Source: Dehalococcoidia bacterium
Lineage (GTDB): Bacteria; Chloroflexota; Dehalococcoidia; SHYB01
NCBI GenBank assembly: GCA_009693015.1
Contig: SHYB01000004.1
Coordinates: forward strand, 16,001-72,883
Direction: 5' to 3'
DNA: 56,883 bases
In this document: positions 1-6,997 of the stretch, piece by piece
Layout of the letters: each line of letters opens with the position of its first letter
How positions within the stretch are numbered: position 1 is the first letter of the stretch
The notes under the pieces: model-generated
What the model saw: only the letters and a program-made list of their open reading frames with translations
What the model was told of the DNA's origin: nothing
The model's database searches: none
Translations under genes and position numbers: made by a program

Positions 1-316
1 CACGGGGCCGGTGCCCGCAGTTCGTAAGCTGCTACAAAAAACGGGGATGACTATCAAGGATATTGATCTCATTGAGCTGAATGAGGCGTTTGCCGCGCAG
101 GCGGCGTACTGCATCCGCGAGCTGGGGCTGGATATGGAGAAGACCAACGTGAACGGCAGCGGCATTTCCCTGGGGCACCCGGTGGGGGCCACGGGGAATC
201 TCCTGACGGTGAAGGCGATGGAGGAGTTGGAGCGGCGCGGCGGCGAGTTCGCGCTGATCACGATGTGCGTGGGCGGGGGGCAGGGCGTGGCGACGCTGTT
301 CCAGCGGGTGAATTAG
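1..316 (+). CDS. Thiolase (acetyl-CoA acetyltransferase family), C-terminal part
   Basis: This is the 3' end of a thiolase whose start lies before the window; the reading frame is already open at base 2. The thiolase C-terminal domain is plain: NEAFA, then GHPVGATG, whose His is an active-site residue in the family, then CVGGGQG, which holds the catalytic Cys acting as general base. Family members either cleave 3-ketoacyl-CoA or condense two acetyl-CoA in the cytoplasm; the part seen here cannot say which. The crotonase at 6227 is not close enough to imply one operon. The family call is secure, the substrate unknown. Confidence 0.95.
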   Translation, partial: TGPVPAVRKLLQKTGMTIKDIDLIELNEAFAAQAAYCIRELGLDMEKTNVNGSGISLGHPVGATGNLLTVKAMEELERRGGEFALITMCVGGGQGVATLFQRVN

Positions 317-355
317 CGGGCGGTATTCTATGCCACGGGCCAGGGGGCGTCGCGC

Positions 356-411
356 GGGGCGGTAGCTTAGTTGGTAGAGCGCCTCCTTTGCAAGGCAGAT
401 GTCTAGGGGCC
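356..411 (+). pseudogene. Decayed tandem copy of tRNA-Ala
   Basis: About 56 bases match the 5' two thirds of the intact tRNA-Ala that starts 83 bases downstream. Nearly every position of the D arm, anticodon loop (TTTGCAA) and variable loop is shared. Two changes break the anticodon stem (CCTCC facing GGCAG), and the match ends just before the T arm, so there is no GTTCGAA loop and no 3' acceptor strand. It cannot form a normal tRNA. It is most simply a partial tandem duplication that has decayed. Confidence 0.8.
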
Positions 412-438
412 GGCGGCAAAAGCGTCGGGTCGGTACAT

Positions 439-514
439 GGGGCCGTAGCTCAGTTGGTAGAGCGCTGCCTTTGCAAGGCAGATGTCAGGGGTTCGAATCC
501 CCTCGGCTCCACCA
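439..514 (+). tRNA. tRNA-Ala (anticodon UGC)
   Basis: A complete 76-base cloverleaf with encoded CCA. The acceptor strands GGGGCCG and CGGCTCC pair with the G3:U70 wobble that marks alanine tRNAs. The anticodon stem CTGCC/GGCAG encloses TTTGCAA, giving anticodon TGC. The T arm carries GTTCGAATC. The discriminator base is A, followed by CCA at 512-514. A truncated relic of the same tRNA lies immediately upstream. Confidence 0.97.
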
Positions 515-531
515 GGTCCTCAGGAGGCACC

Positions 532-965
532 ATGGCTCGCATAGAAGCAAGCATTTCCACCGCAAGCCACGCCAGAGCGGGCATGGCATGCGGTGCTGGA
601 CTTTCCTTCCCGCCCGCGCTATTCGCCACGGGTGAAAGAGGCGCGGCTGCTGGATGACGGGCCGCTACGCGTGGGCAGCCGCATTGCGCTCCAGGTGGGC
701 AAGGACAGGTTCACGCCCGCGGTGATCGAGCTTACGTCTCCAGAGCGGCTGGTGCTGCTGGTGAAAGGGCCGGGGTTCTGGGGACGCCACACGTATAACG
801 TACGCTCGGCGAGCGGGGGGGACGACGGTGTGCCTAGCCGGCGAGTTCGGCGGGCCGCTGGGCAGGCTCTTCGGCCTGTTCATGAGCAAAAGTCTGCGGC
901 GCGATCTTACGGACGAGCTCTCGGCCATCCGCGCGGCTGCGGAGGCGCTGCACCAGGCACACTAG
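532..965 (+). pseudogene. SRPBCC (polyketide cyclase/START-like) protein, frameshifted
   Basis: Three successive frames join into one SRPBCC-type protein of about 144 residues. It starts MARIEASIS at ATG 532 behind a GGAGG ribosome site. The frame then changes between about 556 and 572 to PERAWHAVLDF and runs on to GFWGRHTY. It changes again in the G7 run at about 815-821, to give CLAGEFGGPLGRLFG and the usual amphipathic C-terminal helix, ending at TAG 963-965. The family has a hydrophobic ligand pocket and varied roles. With two shifts the gene is either dead or misassembled. I call it a pseudogene. Confidence 0.75.
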
Positions 966-1236
966 CGCTGCAACGGGCTGTCTCGTCTCGCCCTCGCTGG
1001 ATGCGCACACGTGTGTCTTGGGTGCATAGCCCCACGCCGTTGCGCGTGGATACGCTCCATTCGCCGGGCACGGCGCTCTAGTATCAGACGTGGCGATGCC
1101 GGAGCAGGCCAGGGCGGCCGGCGCTGTCATCCAGAAAGGACTGTGCCCCTTGGAGTATATGCCTCACCATATTCCTCTGCGGCAGGAAGAGTCCCGTGAT
1201 GGGTCTGCACGCCCCACGCCGGCACCGGCGGCCCGT

Positions 1237-1570
1237 ATGGGACTGCGGGTGTTGCTGGCGGAGGATGGGCTGGATGCGCTGCACCTGCTGCAGGCGGCAG
1301 GCGGCGCATGACCTCCTGGTGGCTGACTTGATGATGCCCCGGATGGACGGGCTGGAGCTCATATGCGAGGTGCGCCAGGACCCCAGATGGGCGCATATAC
1401 CGGTGACGGTGCTGGCGGAGCAGGAGTGTGTGGGACGCCTGAAGCGGCTGGGCTGCGCCAGCTTCCTGGTGAAGCCGGTGCGGGAGCAGGAGCTTATCGC
1501 CGCGGTGCATCGGGCGTTGGAGACGACGCCGGCGCAGGAGCGGGAGATCGTCGCCGCAGCGGCACGCTGA
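1237..1570 (+). pseudogene. Response-regulator receiver domain remnant
   Basis: The part from ATG 1237 reads LRVLLAEDGLDALHLLQAAGG. Near 1300-1310 it slips one frame into HDLLVADLMMPRMDGLEL, then SFLVKPVREQELI. This is the middle and end of a CheY-like receiver: the phosphoacceptor Asp lies in DLMMP and the conserved Lys in VKPV. The acidic N-terminal pair (DD) expected before beta strand 2 is not recognisable upstream, so the domain is both 5'-truncated and frameshifted. Bases 966-1236 contain no convincing gene. A stretch at about 1090-1160 encoding ARAAGAVIQKG resembles the end of another receiver, but weakly. Confidence 0.65.
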
Positions 1571-1668
1571 CAGTCAGGGGACAAACGGTGAGCGCGGCGC
1601 GTTGCGCCTTCGCGTGCCGCTCGCCTACACTAAGAGTCGCCATGCTCCTGGAAGGGCGGGGAGGACGC

Positions 1669-1851
1669 GTGACAGACTCCGCAAGCGCCGAGGTTTCCAC
1701 GCTGCTCAGCGATGTGCTGCGCCAGATCCACCGGCTGTCCGCAGCGGACGTGCGGACGGTGATGGAGGTGGACGCTCGCATGCGGCGGGACACGCTCCGG
1801 GGGGACGACGCGGCCACGCTGCGGGCGATCGCCGGACGGAACGGGCACTAG
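1669..1851 (+). CDS. Small hypothetical protein (60 aa)
   Basis: A GTG start at 1669 sits about five bases after GGGGAGG. An in-frame ATG at 1642 is an alternative. The product is acidic and helical (SASAEVSTLLSDVLRQIHRL at its N-terminus), with no signal peptide or membrane segment. It ends three bases before the next ORF at 1855, so the two are probably co-transcribed. I do not recognise the family. It lies in a stretch of decayed genes, so it could be a surviving fragment of something larger. Confidence 0.4.
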   Translation: MTDSASAEVSTLLSDVLRQIHRLSAADVRTVMEVDARMRRDTLRGDDAATLRAIAGRNGH

Positions 1852-1854
1852 CCA

Positions 1855-2151
1855 ATGGAGCAGGTGGTGGTGAACCTTGACGGCGCGGGGAGCTACCAGC
1901 CGACGCAAATCCCCGCCGATCTGCGCAACGCGGCAGAGACGATGTTCTACCCCATGAAGATGGCGGGGTACTGGGACGAGCCGACGACGGATCACCTGTG
2001 CCCGCAGGCGAAACTGCACCGCCCATGCCCGCACACGCTGCCGCGCGGCGACGCGGGCTATGTGCCGTACCTCACCACGCTGGAGCGCGACCTGGATGCG
2101 GTGCTGGACGTGTATTTTCCTCACGCGCGCCTGCACGTCTATCTCACGTGA
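1855..2151 (+). CDS. Hypothetical protein (98 aa)
   Basis: ATG 1855 follows directly on the stop of the 60-residue ORF. The product begins MEQVVVNLDG, has a Cys/His/Pro-rich middle (CPQAKLHRPCPHTLPRGD) and ends LDAVLDVYFPHARLHVYLT. The middle may chelate metal or may reflect a local frame error. I see no signal peptide or membrane helix and do not recognise the family. It ends 37 bases before the NDH-2 start and could share its transcript. Confidence 0.4.
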   Translation: MEQVVVNLDGAGSYQPTQIPADLRNAAETMFYPMKMAGYWDEPTTDHLCPQAKLHRPCPHTLPRGDAGYVPYLTTLERDLDAVLDVYFPHARLHVYLT

Positions 2152-2188
2152 CGCAGACTGCCATGACACGGGAAGCGGGGCGCAGGAC

Positions 2189-3856
2189 ATGAGGCTAGGG
2201 GCCAGCGCGGTGCGGGAGACGCCATCGAATGGCGCGGAGCTTGGAGATAGCCGCGCGCGGGTGGTGATCCTGGGCGGGGGCTACGGCGGGGTGTACGCCG
2301 CGCTGGGTCTGAGCGGCGCGGCGCGGCAGGGGGAGATCCACCTTTCGCTGGTGAGCCGCGAGAATTTCTTCCTGTTCCAGCCAATGCTGGCGGAGGTGGT
2401 GTCGGGGAGCGTGGAGCCGCCGCACATCGTGAGCCCGCTGCGGCGCTTGCTGCCACACGCCGACGTGCACCAGGCGGAGATCGAGGTGATAGACAACGAG
2501 AACCACGTCATTATCCTGCGCTACCCGGGCACGACGGATTTCAAGACGATCCCCTACGACCATCTCTTGATTGCGCTGGGCAGCGGCAGTGATCTGTCGG
2601 CGGCGCCGGGCCTGTCGGAGCACGCCTTCCCCTTCCGCACGCTGGGCGATGCGTTCTACTTGCGCAATCACGTGATAGGCCTGCTGGAGCAGGCGGAGAT
2701 CGAGAAGGACGAGTCGCGGAAAAAAGCGCTGCTGACGTTTGTGGTGGCAGGCGGGGGGTATACCGGCGTGGAGGTGGCGGCGGAGCTGAACTCCTTTGTG
2801 CGGGAGGCGGCGAAGAGCTACCGGCACGTGGCGCCGGAGCTGGCTCGGGTGGTGCTGCTGCAAGGAGCGGACCGCATTCTGCCGGAGCTGCCCGCGGACC
2901 TGGCGCAGTTTGGGCATAAGGTGCTGGAGCGGCGCGGGGTGGAGGTGCGGCTGCATTGCCGCATCGCCAGGGCGACGGGCGAGTCGGCGATCCTGGACAG
3001 CGGGGAGACGATTGCGGCGCATACGGTTGTTGCGGCGGTGGGCGCGGCGCCGAACAGGGTGCTGGACACGCTGCAGTGCGAGCGCGACGAGAAGTGCCGC
3101 GTGGCGGTGGACGAGACGCTGGCGGTGCGCGGGATGATCAATGTGTGGGCGGTGGGGGACTGCGCCGCGGCGCCGGACCTGGCAAGCGGCGGGCGGTGCC
3201 CGCCGACGGCGCAGTTCGCGCTGCGGCAGGCGCGGCACGTGGCGAAGAACATTCGCGCCGCGATACGAGGCGGCAGGCCGCGCCCGTTCCGCTACCGCGC
3301 CATGGGGGTGTTCGTGCCGCTGGGACGCTACTCCGGCGCAGCGCAGGTGTTCGGCCGCCACGTCTCCGGGCTGGCGGCGTGGTGGCTGTACCGCTCGTAC
3401 TATTTGTATCAGCTTCCCCGGCTGGACCGCAAAATCAGGGTGCTGCTGGACTGGAACCTGGAGCTGTTCTTCCATCGCGACATCGTGAAGCAAGACGTGC
3501 GGCAGAGCGACCCGCTGCTGCGGGCGCACTATGAGCCGGGGCAGGCGATCTTCCGCCAGGGAGAGGTTGCCCGCAGCTTCTACATTATTGTCAGAGGCAA
3601 CGTGCGGATAGAGCGGCAGACGCAAGAGGGGCAGGAGCGCGTGGCGCTGCTGGGCGCTGGGGAGTACTTCGGCGAGATGGCGCTGCTCCAGGGGCGGTGG
3701 CACACGGCGTCGGCGGTGGCGGAGACGGCGGTGGATGTGATCACCCTCAGCGGCACGGCGTTCACCGCGCTGGCGACGTCGTCGTCGCGGTTCGGGGAGC
3801 TGCTGGCGAACGTGGCGCGGCAGCGGCGGGAGGGGGGGACGGCGGCGCGCGGGTGA
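2189..3856 (+). CDS. Type II NADH dehydrogenase with C-terminal cyclic-nucleotide-type domain
   Basis: A 555-residue flavoprotein of the NDH-2 family, which passes electrons from NADH to quinone at the membrane surface without pumping protons. The FAD motif GGGYGGVYAAL lies near residue 29 and the NAD motif GGGYTGVEVAAEL near 186; WAVGDCAA contributes to FAD binding. After the usual NDH-2 C-terminal region, residues of about 445-545 form a CAP_ED-like beta roll (HYEPGQAIFRQGE, then YFGEMALLQG). The Arg that normally contacts the cyclic nucleotide phosphate appears to be replaced (GRWHTASA), so ligand binding is doubtful. ATG 2189 was chosen because it begins just before the Rossmann fold; longer in-frame starts overlap the previous ORF. 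Confidence 0.9.
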   Translation: MRLGASAVRETPSNGAELGDSRARVVILGGGYGGVYAALGLSGAARQGEIHLSLVSRENFFLFQPMLAEVVSGSVEPPHIVSPLRRLLPHADVHQAEIEVIDNENHVIILRYPGTTDFKTIPYDHLLIALGSGSDLSAAPGLSEHAFPFRTLGDAFYLRNHVIGLLEQAEIEKDESRKKALLTFVVAGGGYTGVEVAAELNSFVREAAKSYRHVAPELARVVLLQGADRILPELPADLAQFGHKVLERRGVEVRLHCRIARATGESAILDSGETIAAHTVVAAVGAAPNRVLDTLQCERDEKCRVAVDETLAVRGMINVWAVGDCAAAPDLASGGRCPPTAQFALRQARHVAKNIRAAIRGGRPRPFRYRAMGVFVPLGRYSGAAQVFGRHVSGLAAWWLYRSYYLYQLPRLDRKIRVLLDWNLELFFHRDIVKQDVRQSDPLLRAHYEPGQAIFRQGEVARSFYIIVRGNVRIERQTQEGQERVALLGAGEYFGEMALLQGRWHTASAVAETAVDVITLSGTAFTALATSSSRFGELLANVARQRREGGTAARG

Positions 3857-3931
3857 TCGTACAGGAGCGCTGTGCTATCATGGTGCCGCTTCTGTCGCAA
3901 GGCGTATTTCCCCCGAAGTGAAGAGGCGCCG

Positions 3932-4519
3932 ATGTTGCGGGTGGCGATTCTTACAATCAGCGATGCAGTATCCAAGGGCATCCGCCAGGACGCCAGCGGC
4001 GACGCCATTGAGCGGATGGTGCGGGAGAGCGGCGCGGCTATCGCCGAGCGGGCGCTTGTGCCGGACGAGCGGGAGCAGATTGCGGCGCGGCTGCGCGGGT
4101 GGGCGGACGCGGGAACAATTGACCTGGTGCTGACCACCGGCGGCACGGGCCTGGCGCCGCGCGACGTGACCCCGGAGGCGACGCGCGATGTGATCGAGAA
4201 AGAGGCGCCGGGGATCGCGGAATGGATGCGGATGGAGAGCGCGCGTCGCAACAGCCATGCCGTGTTGAGCCGCGCGGTGGCGGGATCGCGGCGCACCACG
4301 TTGATGGTGAACCTGCCAGGCAGCCCCAAGGGCGTGGAGGAGATGCTGGCGCTGGTGCTGCCGGTGCTGCCGCACGCGTTGGAGATATTGCAAGGCCGCG
4401 GGCAGGACCATACGCCGCCGGCAGCGGGACACGACCATGAAAAGCGCAAGCATGAAGAGCGCGGCCATGAGCGCGAAGGCCCTGGGCATGAGGATCGCGG
4501 CCAGGGGCGGCACGGGTAA
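3932..4519 (+). CDS. MogA/MoaB family molybdopterin-binding protein with His-rich tail
   Basis: The first 150 residues form a MoCF-biosynthesis fold (MLRVAILTISD, TTGGTGLAPRD, LPGSPKG). Relatives bind or adenylylate molybdopterin in molybdenum cofactor synthesis. After HALEILQGR there is an extra tail of about 38 residues dominated by His, Glu, Lys and Arg (GHDHEKRKHEERGHERE and similar), unlike the compact family members I know; metal binding by the tail is inference. ATG 3932 is six bases after the weak GAGG. The gene ends six bases before trmD. No other molybdenum-cofactor gene is visible in the window. Confidence 0.88.
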   Translation: MLRVAILTISDAVSKGIRQDASGDAIERMVRESGAAIAERALVPDEREQIAARLRGWADAGTIDLVLTTGGTGLAPRDVTPEATRDVIEKEAPGIAEWMRMESARRNSHAVLSRAVAGSRRTTLMVNLPGSPKGVEEMLALVLPVLPHALEILQGRGQDHTPPAAGHDHEKRKHEERGHEREGPGHEDRGQGRHG

Positions 4520-4525
4520 CGCGAC

Positions 4526-5287
4526 ATGGATATGACGATCCTGACGCTGTTCCCCGAGTTCTTTCGCAGCCCGCTGGGGGAGAGCATGCTGAAGCGGGCG
4601 CAGGAGCGCGGCGCGGCGCGGGTGTGGGTGCGCAACATTCGCGACTACACGCACGACCGCCACCACACGGCGGACGATGCGCCGTACGGCGGCGGGCCGG
4701 GGATGCTGATGAAACCAGAGCCGCTGTGCGAGGCAATTGAAGCGGCGCGGGCGGGGGACGGCGCGGCAAGCGGGAGAGCGTCAGGAAGCTGGGTGGTGCT
4801 CCTGACGCCGCAGGGCCGCCCGTTCACTCAGGCAATCGCCGAAGAGCTATCGCGGCGGCCTAGCGTGACGCTGGTGTGCGGCCACTACGAGGGGATGGAC
4901 GAGCGGGTGCGCGAGCATATGGTGGATGAGGAGATCAGCCTCGGCGATTTCATCATGACGGGCGGCGAGCCAGCGGCGCTGGCGATTCTGGACGCAGTAG
5001 TCCGGCTGCTCCCCGGCGTGCTGGGCGACCTCTATTCGCCGCAGGGGGAATCGTTCGCAGGCAGCCTGCTGGAGCACCCGCAGTACACGCGGCCGCCGGA
5101 GTATCACGGCTGGCGGGTGCCGGAGATATTGCTCAGCGGCGATCACCAGGCGATCGCGCGGTGGCGGCGGCGGCAGGCGATCGCGCGGACACTGCGGCGC
5201 CGCCCGGACCTGCTGCGGCAGGCAGGGATACCGCAGGAAGAGATCGAGTCGGCGGTGCGGGAGGCAACCGGCGATACGGCACAGTAG
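4526..5287 (+). CDS. trmD: tRNA (guanine-N1)-methyltransferase TrmD
   Basis: A 253-residue SPOUT enzyme that methylates G37 of tRNAs reading CNN codons, preventing +1 frameshifting. Visible signatures are LTLFPEFF, DDAPYGGGPGM, GHYEGMDERV and the SAM-binding trefoil-knot segment EISLGDFIMTGGEPAA. The length is typical. Starts at 4526 and 4532 are both possible (MDMTILTLFP). In many bacteria trmD sits directly before rplS. Here rplS is 3 kb downstream with unrelated genes between, so the usual rpsP-rimM-trmD-rplS block is broken up. Confidence 0.97.
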   Translation: MDMTILTLFPEFFRSPLGESMLKRAQERGAARVWVRNIRDYTHDRHHTADDAPYGGGPGMLMKPEPLCEAIEAARAGDGAASGRASGSWVVLLTPQGRPFTQAIAEELSRRPSVTLVCGHYEGMDERVREHMVDEEISLGDFIMTGGEPAALAILDAVVRLLPGVLGDLYSPQGESFAGSLLEHPQYTRPPEYHGWRVPEILLSGDHQAIARWRRRQAIARTLRRRPDLLRQAGIPQEEIESAVREATGDTAQ

Positions 5288-5296
5288 GAGGTATCA

Positions 5297-5769
5297 ATGG
5301 CTCCAGAACACAGCATGGTCCCAAAGAAGATCAATCCGAAAAGCTGGGCGATTATTTGAGCGAGATGAGCAAGAGAGTGTTTCAGTCAGGCATTTCCTGG
5401 CAGGTGGTGGAGAAGAAGTGGCCGGGAATCACCGAGGCGTTCCGCGGGTTCGATGCCGCCGTGGTGGCGGGTATGGGGCCGGACGATCTCGACGCGCTGA
5501 CGGCGAACACGCGGGTGATTCGCAACCGCCGCAAGCTGGAGGCGATCGTCAGGAACGCGTAGACGATGGTGGCGCTGGAAGGGGAGCATGGGAGCTTTCG
5601 CACATACCTTCGGTCGCACGGCGGGTTCGATGCGACGGCGAAGGACTTGCGCAAGCGGTTCAAGTTCATGGGCGAGATGGGGACGCATCATTTCCTCTAC
5701 GTGGTGGGGGAAGATGTGCCGCCGTATGAGGAGTGGTGCGCCCGCACAGGCATGAAGCCGATGGCGTAG
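5297..5769 (+). pseudogene. DNA-3-methyladenine glycosylase I-like gene, frameshift plus in-frame TAG
   Basis: Assembling the frames gives a protein of about 157 residues of the methyladenine glycosylase family, which excises alkylated bases. It starts MAPEHSMVPKKINPKS at ATG 5297 behind GGAGG, slips one frame around the AAAA run at about 5337-5342, and continues LGDYLSEMSKRVFQSGISWQ to RNRRKLEAIVRNA. A TAG at 5560-5562 then interrupts it, but homology resumes in the same frame: GEHGSFRTYLRSHGGF, LRKRFKFMGEMG, FLYVVGE. One shift and one stop make it a likely pseudogene. The stop is TAG, so selenocysteine recoding would not explain it. Confidence 0.75.
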
Positions 5770-5780
5770 GAGGCGATAGC

Positions 5781-6128
5781 ATGGCTTACAACGAGCGTTT
5801 GGCCGACCGTATCCGCGCCGTGCTGGATGGGACGCCGGACATGACGGCGAAGGAGATGTTCGGCGGCATCTGCTTCATGGTGGGCGGGAAGATGGCGTGC
5901 GGCGTGGTGAAGGACGACCTGCTGCTGCGCCTGGACCCGGACGAGGGGGACAGGGCGATAGAGGAGCCGCACGTACGGCTGATGGATTTCACGGGTCGGC
6001 CCATGCGCGGCCTTCTGTACATCGCGCCCGCGGGGGTGAAGACGGACGCCGCGCTGCGAAAGTGGGTGACGCGATCGGTGGCGTATGCGAAGTCGCTGCC
6101 GGCAAAGAAGGCGAGGAAGAAGAAGTAG
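5781..6128 (+). CDS. TfoX N-terminal domain protein
   Basis: A 115-residue protein with the TfoX N-terminal fold: KEMFGGICFMVGGKMACGV, then LLLRLDPDEGD and LYIAPAGVKTDAALRKWV. In gamma-proteobacteria the domain belongs to a competence regulator; stand-alone versions like this one have no established role. The C-terminus is a short Lys/Arg run (KKARKKK) that could bind nucleic acid, which is inference. A strong AGGAGG lies upstream of ATG 5781. It follows the broken glycosylase by 11 bases. Confidence 0.9.
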   Translation: MAYNERLADRIRAVLDGTPDMTAKEMFGGICFMVGGKMACGVVKDDLLLRLDPDEGDRAIEEPHVRLMDFTGRPMRGLLYIAPAGVKTDAALRKWVTRSVAYAKSLPAKKARKKK

Positions 6129-6226
6129 GGGCGGGAAGACCAGACGCTTGACGCTGTGCTGCGCTCGCACAGATGCATCGGCAAGGCAAGCGATGCGCTA
6201 AGAGCGGAATTCGATAAGGAGGAGAT

Positions 6227-6997
6227 ATGTCCAGCCTGGAGCAGTACCAGAAGAAGTACCAGAGCGTGCGCATGGAGCGGCGCGACGGCATCCTGCAGAT
6301 GACGTTCCACACCAACGGCGGGCCGTTCCAATGGGGCGGGCTGCCGCATCGCGAGCTGGGGGAGGCGTTCACCGACATCGCGGGGGACACGGGGAACAAG
6401 GTGGTGATCATGACGGCGATGGGGGATGTGTTCTCGGGGCCGCCCGCCAGCCCGGACCAGCGCCCGAAATGGCCGGCGAGCCAGTGGCTGGAGGAGACCA
6501 TCGCCCACGGGGTGAAGCTGCAAATGAGCCTGCTGGACATTCCCGTGCCGATGATCAGCGCGATCAACGGGCCGGCGTGGCGGCATGCCGAGCTGCCGCT
6601 CCTGTGCGACATTGTGCTTTCCGCCGACGACGCGGTGTTTGTGGACAAGGCGCATTTCAGCAACGGGCTTGTCCCAGGGGACGGGGTGCACGTGCTGTAT
6701 CCCATGCTGCTGGGACTGAACCGCGCGCGGTACTTCATGCTGACGGGGCAGGAGATCAACGCGCAGAAGGCGCTGGAACTGGGGCTGGTGAACGAGGTCA
6801 TGCCGCGGGCGCAGGTGCTGCCGCGGGCGTGGGCGCTGGCGGAGCAGCTGGCGCGCCAGCCGGCGATGGTGCTGCGGTGCACCCGGGCGCTGCTGACGCA
6901 GCAGTTGAAGCGGCAGATGCTGGATATGCTGGGCTTTGGCCTAGCAATGGAGGGTCTGCCGGTGGCGGACGAGTACGGGCAGGGCGGCGCGCGCTAG
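6227..6997 (+). CDS. Crotonase-superfamily hydratase/hydrolase
   Basis: A 256-residue crotonase-fold enzyme behind GGAGGAG. The oxyanion-hole segments are unusual. The first is MGDVFSGPPAS. In the second, NGPAWRHAELPLLCD, the Gly-Gly pair common in enoyl-CoA hydratases is replaced by Arg-His. HFSNGLVPGDGVHVLYP supplies an Asp where hydratases carry a Glu. These features resemble 6-oxocamphor-hydrolase-like carbon-carbon bond hydrolases more than enoyl-CoA hydratase; that is inferred from motifs. The stop overlaps that of the convergent amidohydrolase in a shared CTAG. Confidence 0.88.
   Translation: MSSLEQYQKKYQSVRMERRDGILQMTFHTNGGPFQWGGLPHRELGEAFTDIAGDTGNKVVIMTAMGDVFSGPPASPDQRPKWPASQWLEETIAHGVKLQMSLLDIPVPMISAINGPAWRHAELPLLCDIVLSADDAVFVDKAHFSNGLVPGDGVHVLYPMLLGLNRARYFMLTGQEINAQKALELGLVNEVMPRAQVLPRAWALAEQLARQPAMVLRCTRALLTQQLKRQMLDMLGFGLAMEGLPVADEYGQGGAR

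Noticed and set aside
2195-3703. A 502-codon open frame on the minus strand opposite NDH-2
   Set aside because: It is an antisense shadow: the composition is His/Arg/Gln-rich with no recognisable domain, while the plus strand encodes a clear NDH-2.
5297-5359. A 20-codon gene starting at ATG 5297
   Set aside because: It is the 5' end of the frameshifted glycosylase rather than an independent peptide.
5560-5562. Selenocysteine or pyrrolysine recoding in the glycosylase, prompted by selA in the window
   Set aside because: The codon is TAG, not TGA, the gene also has a frameshift, and no pyl genes are visible.
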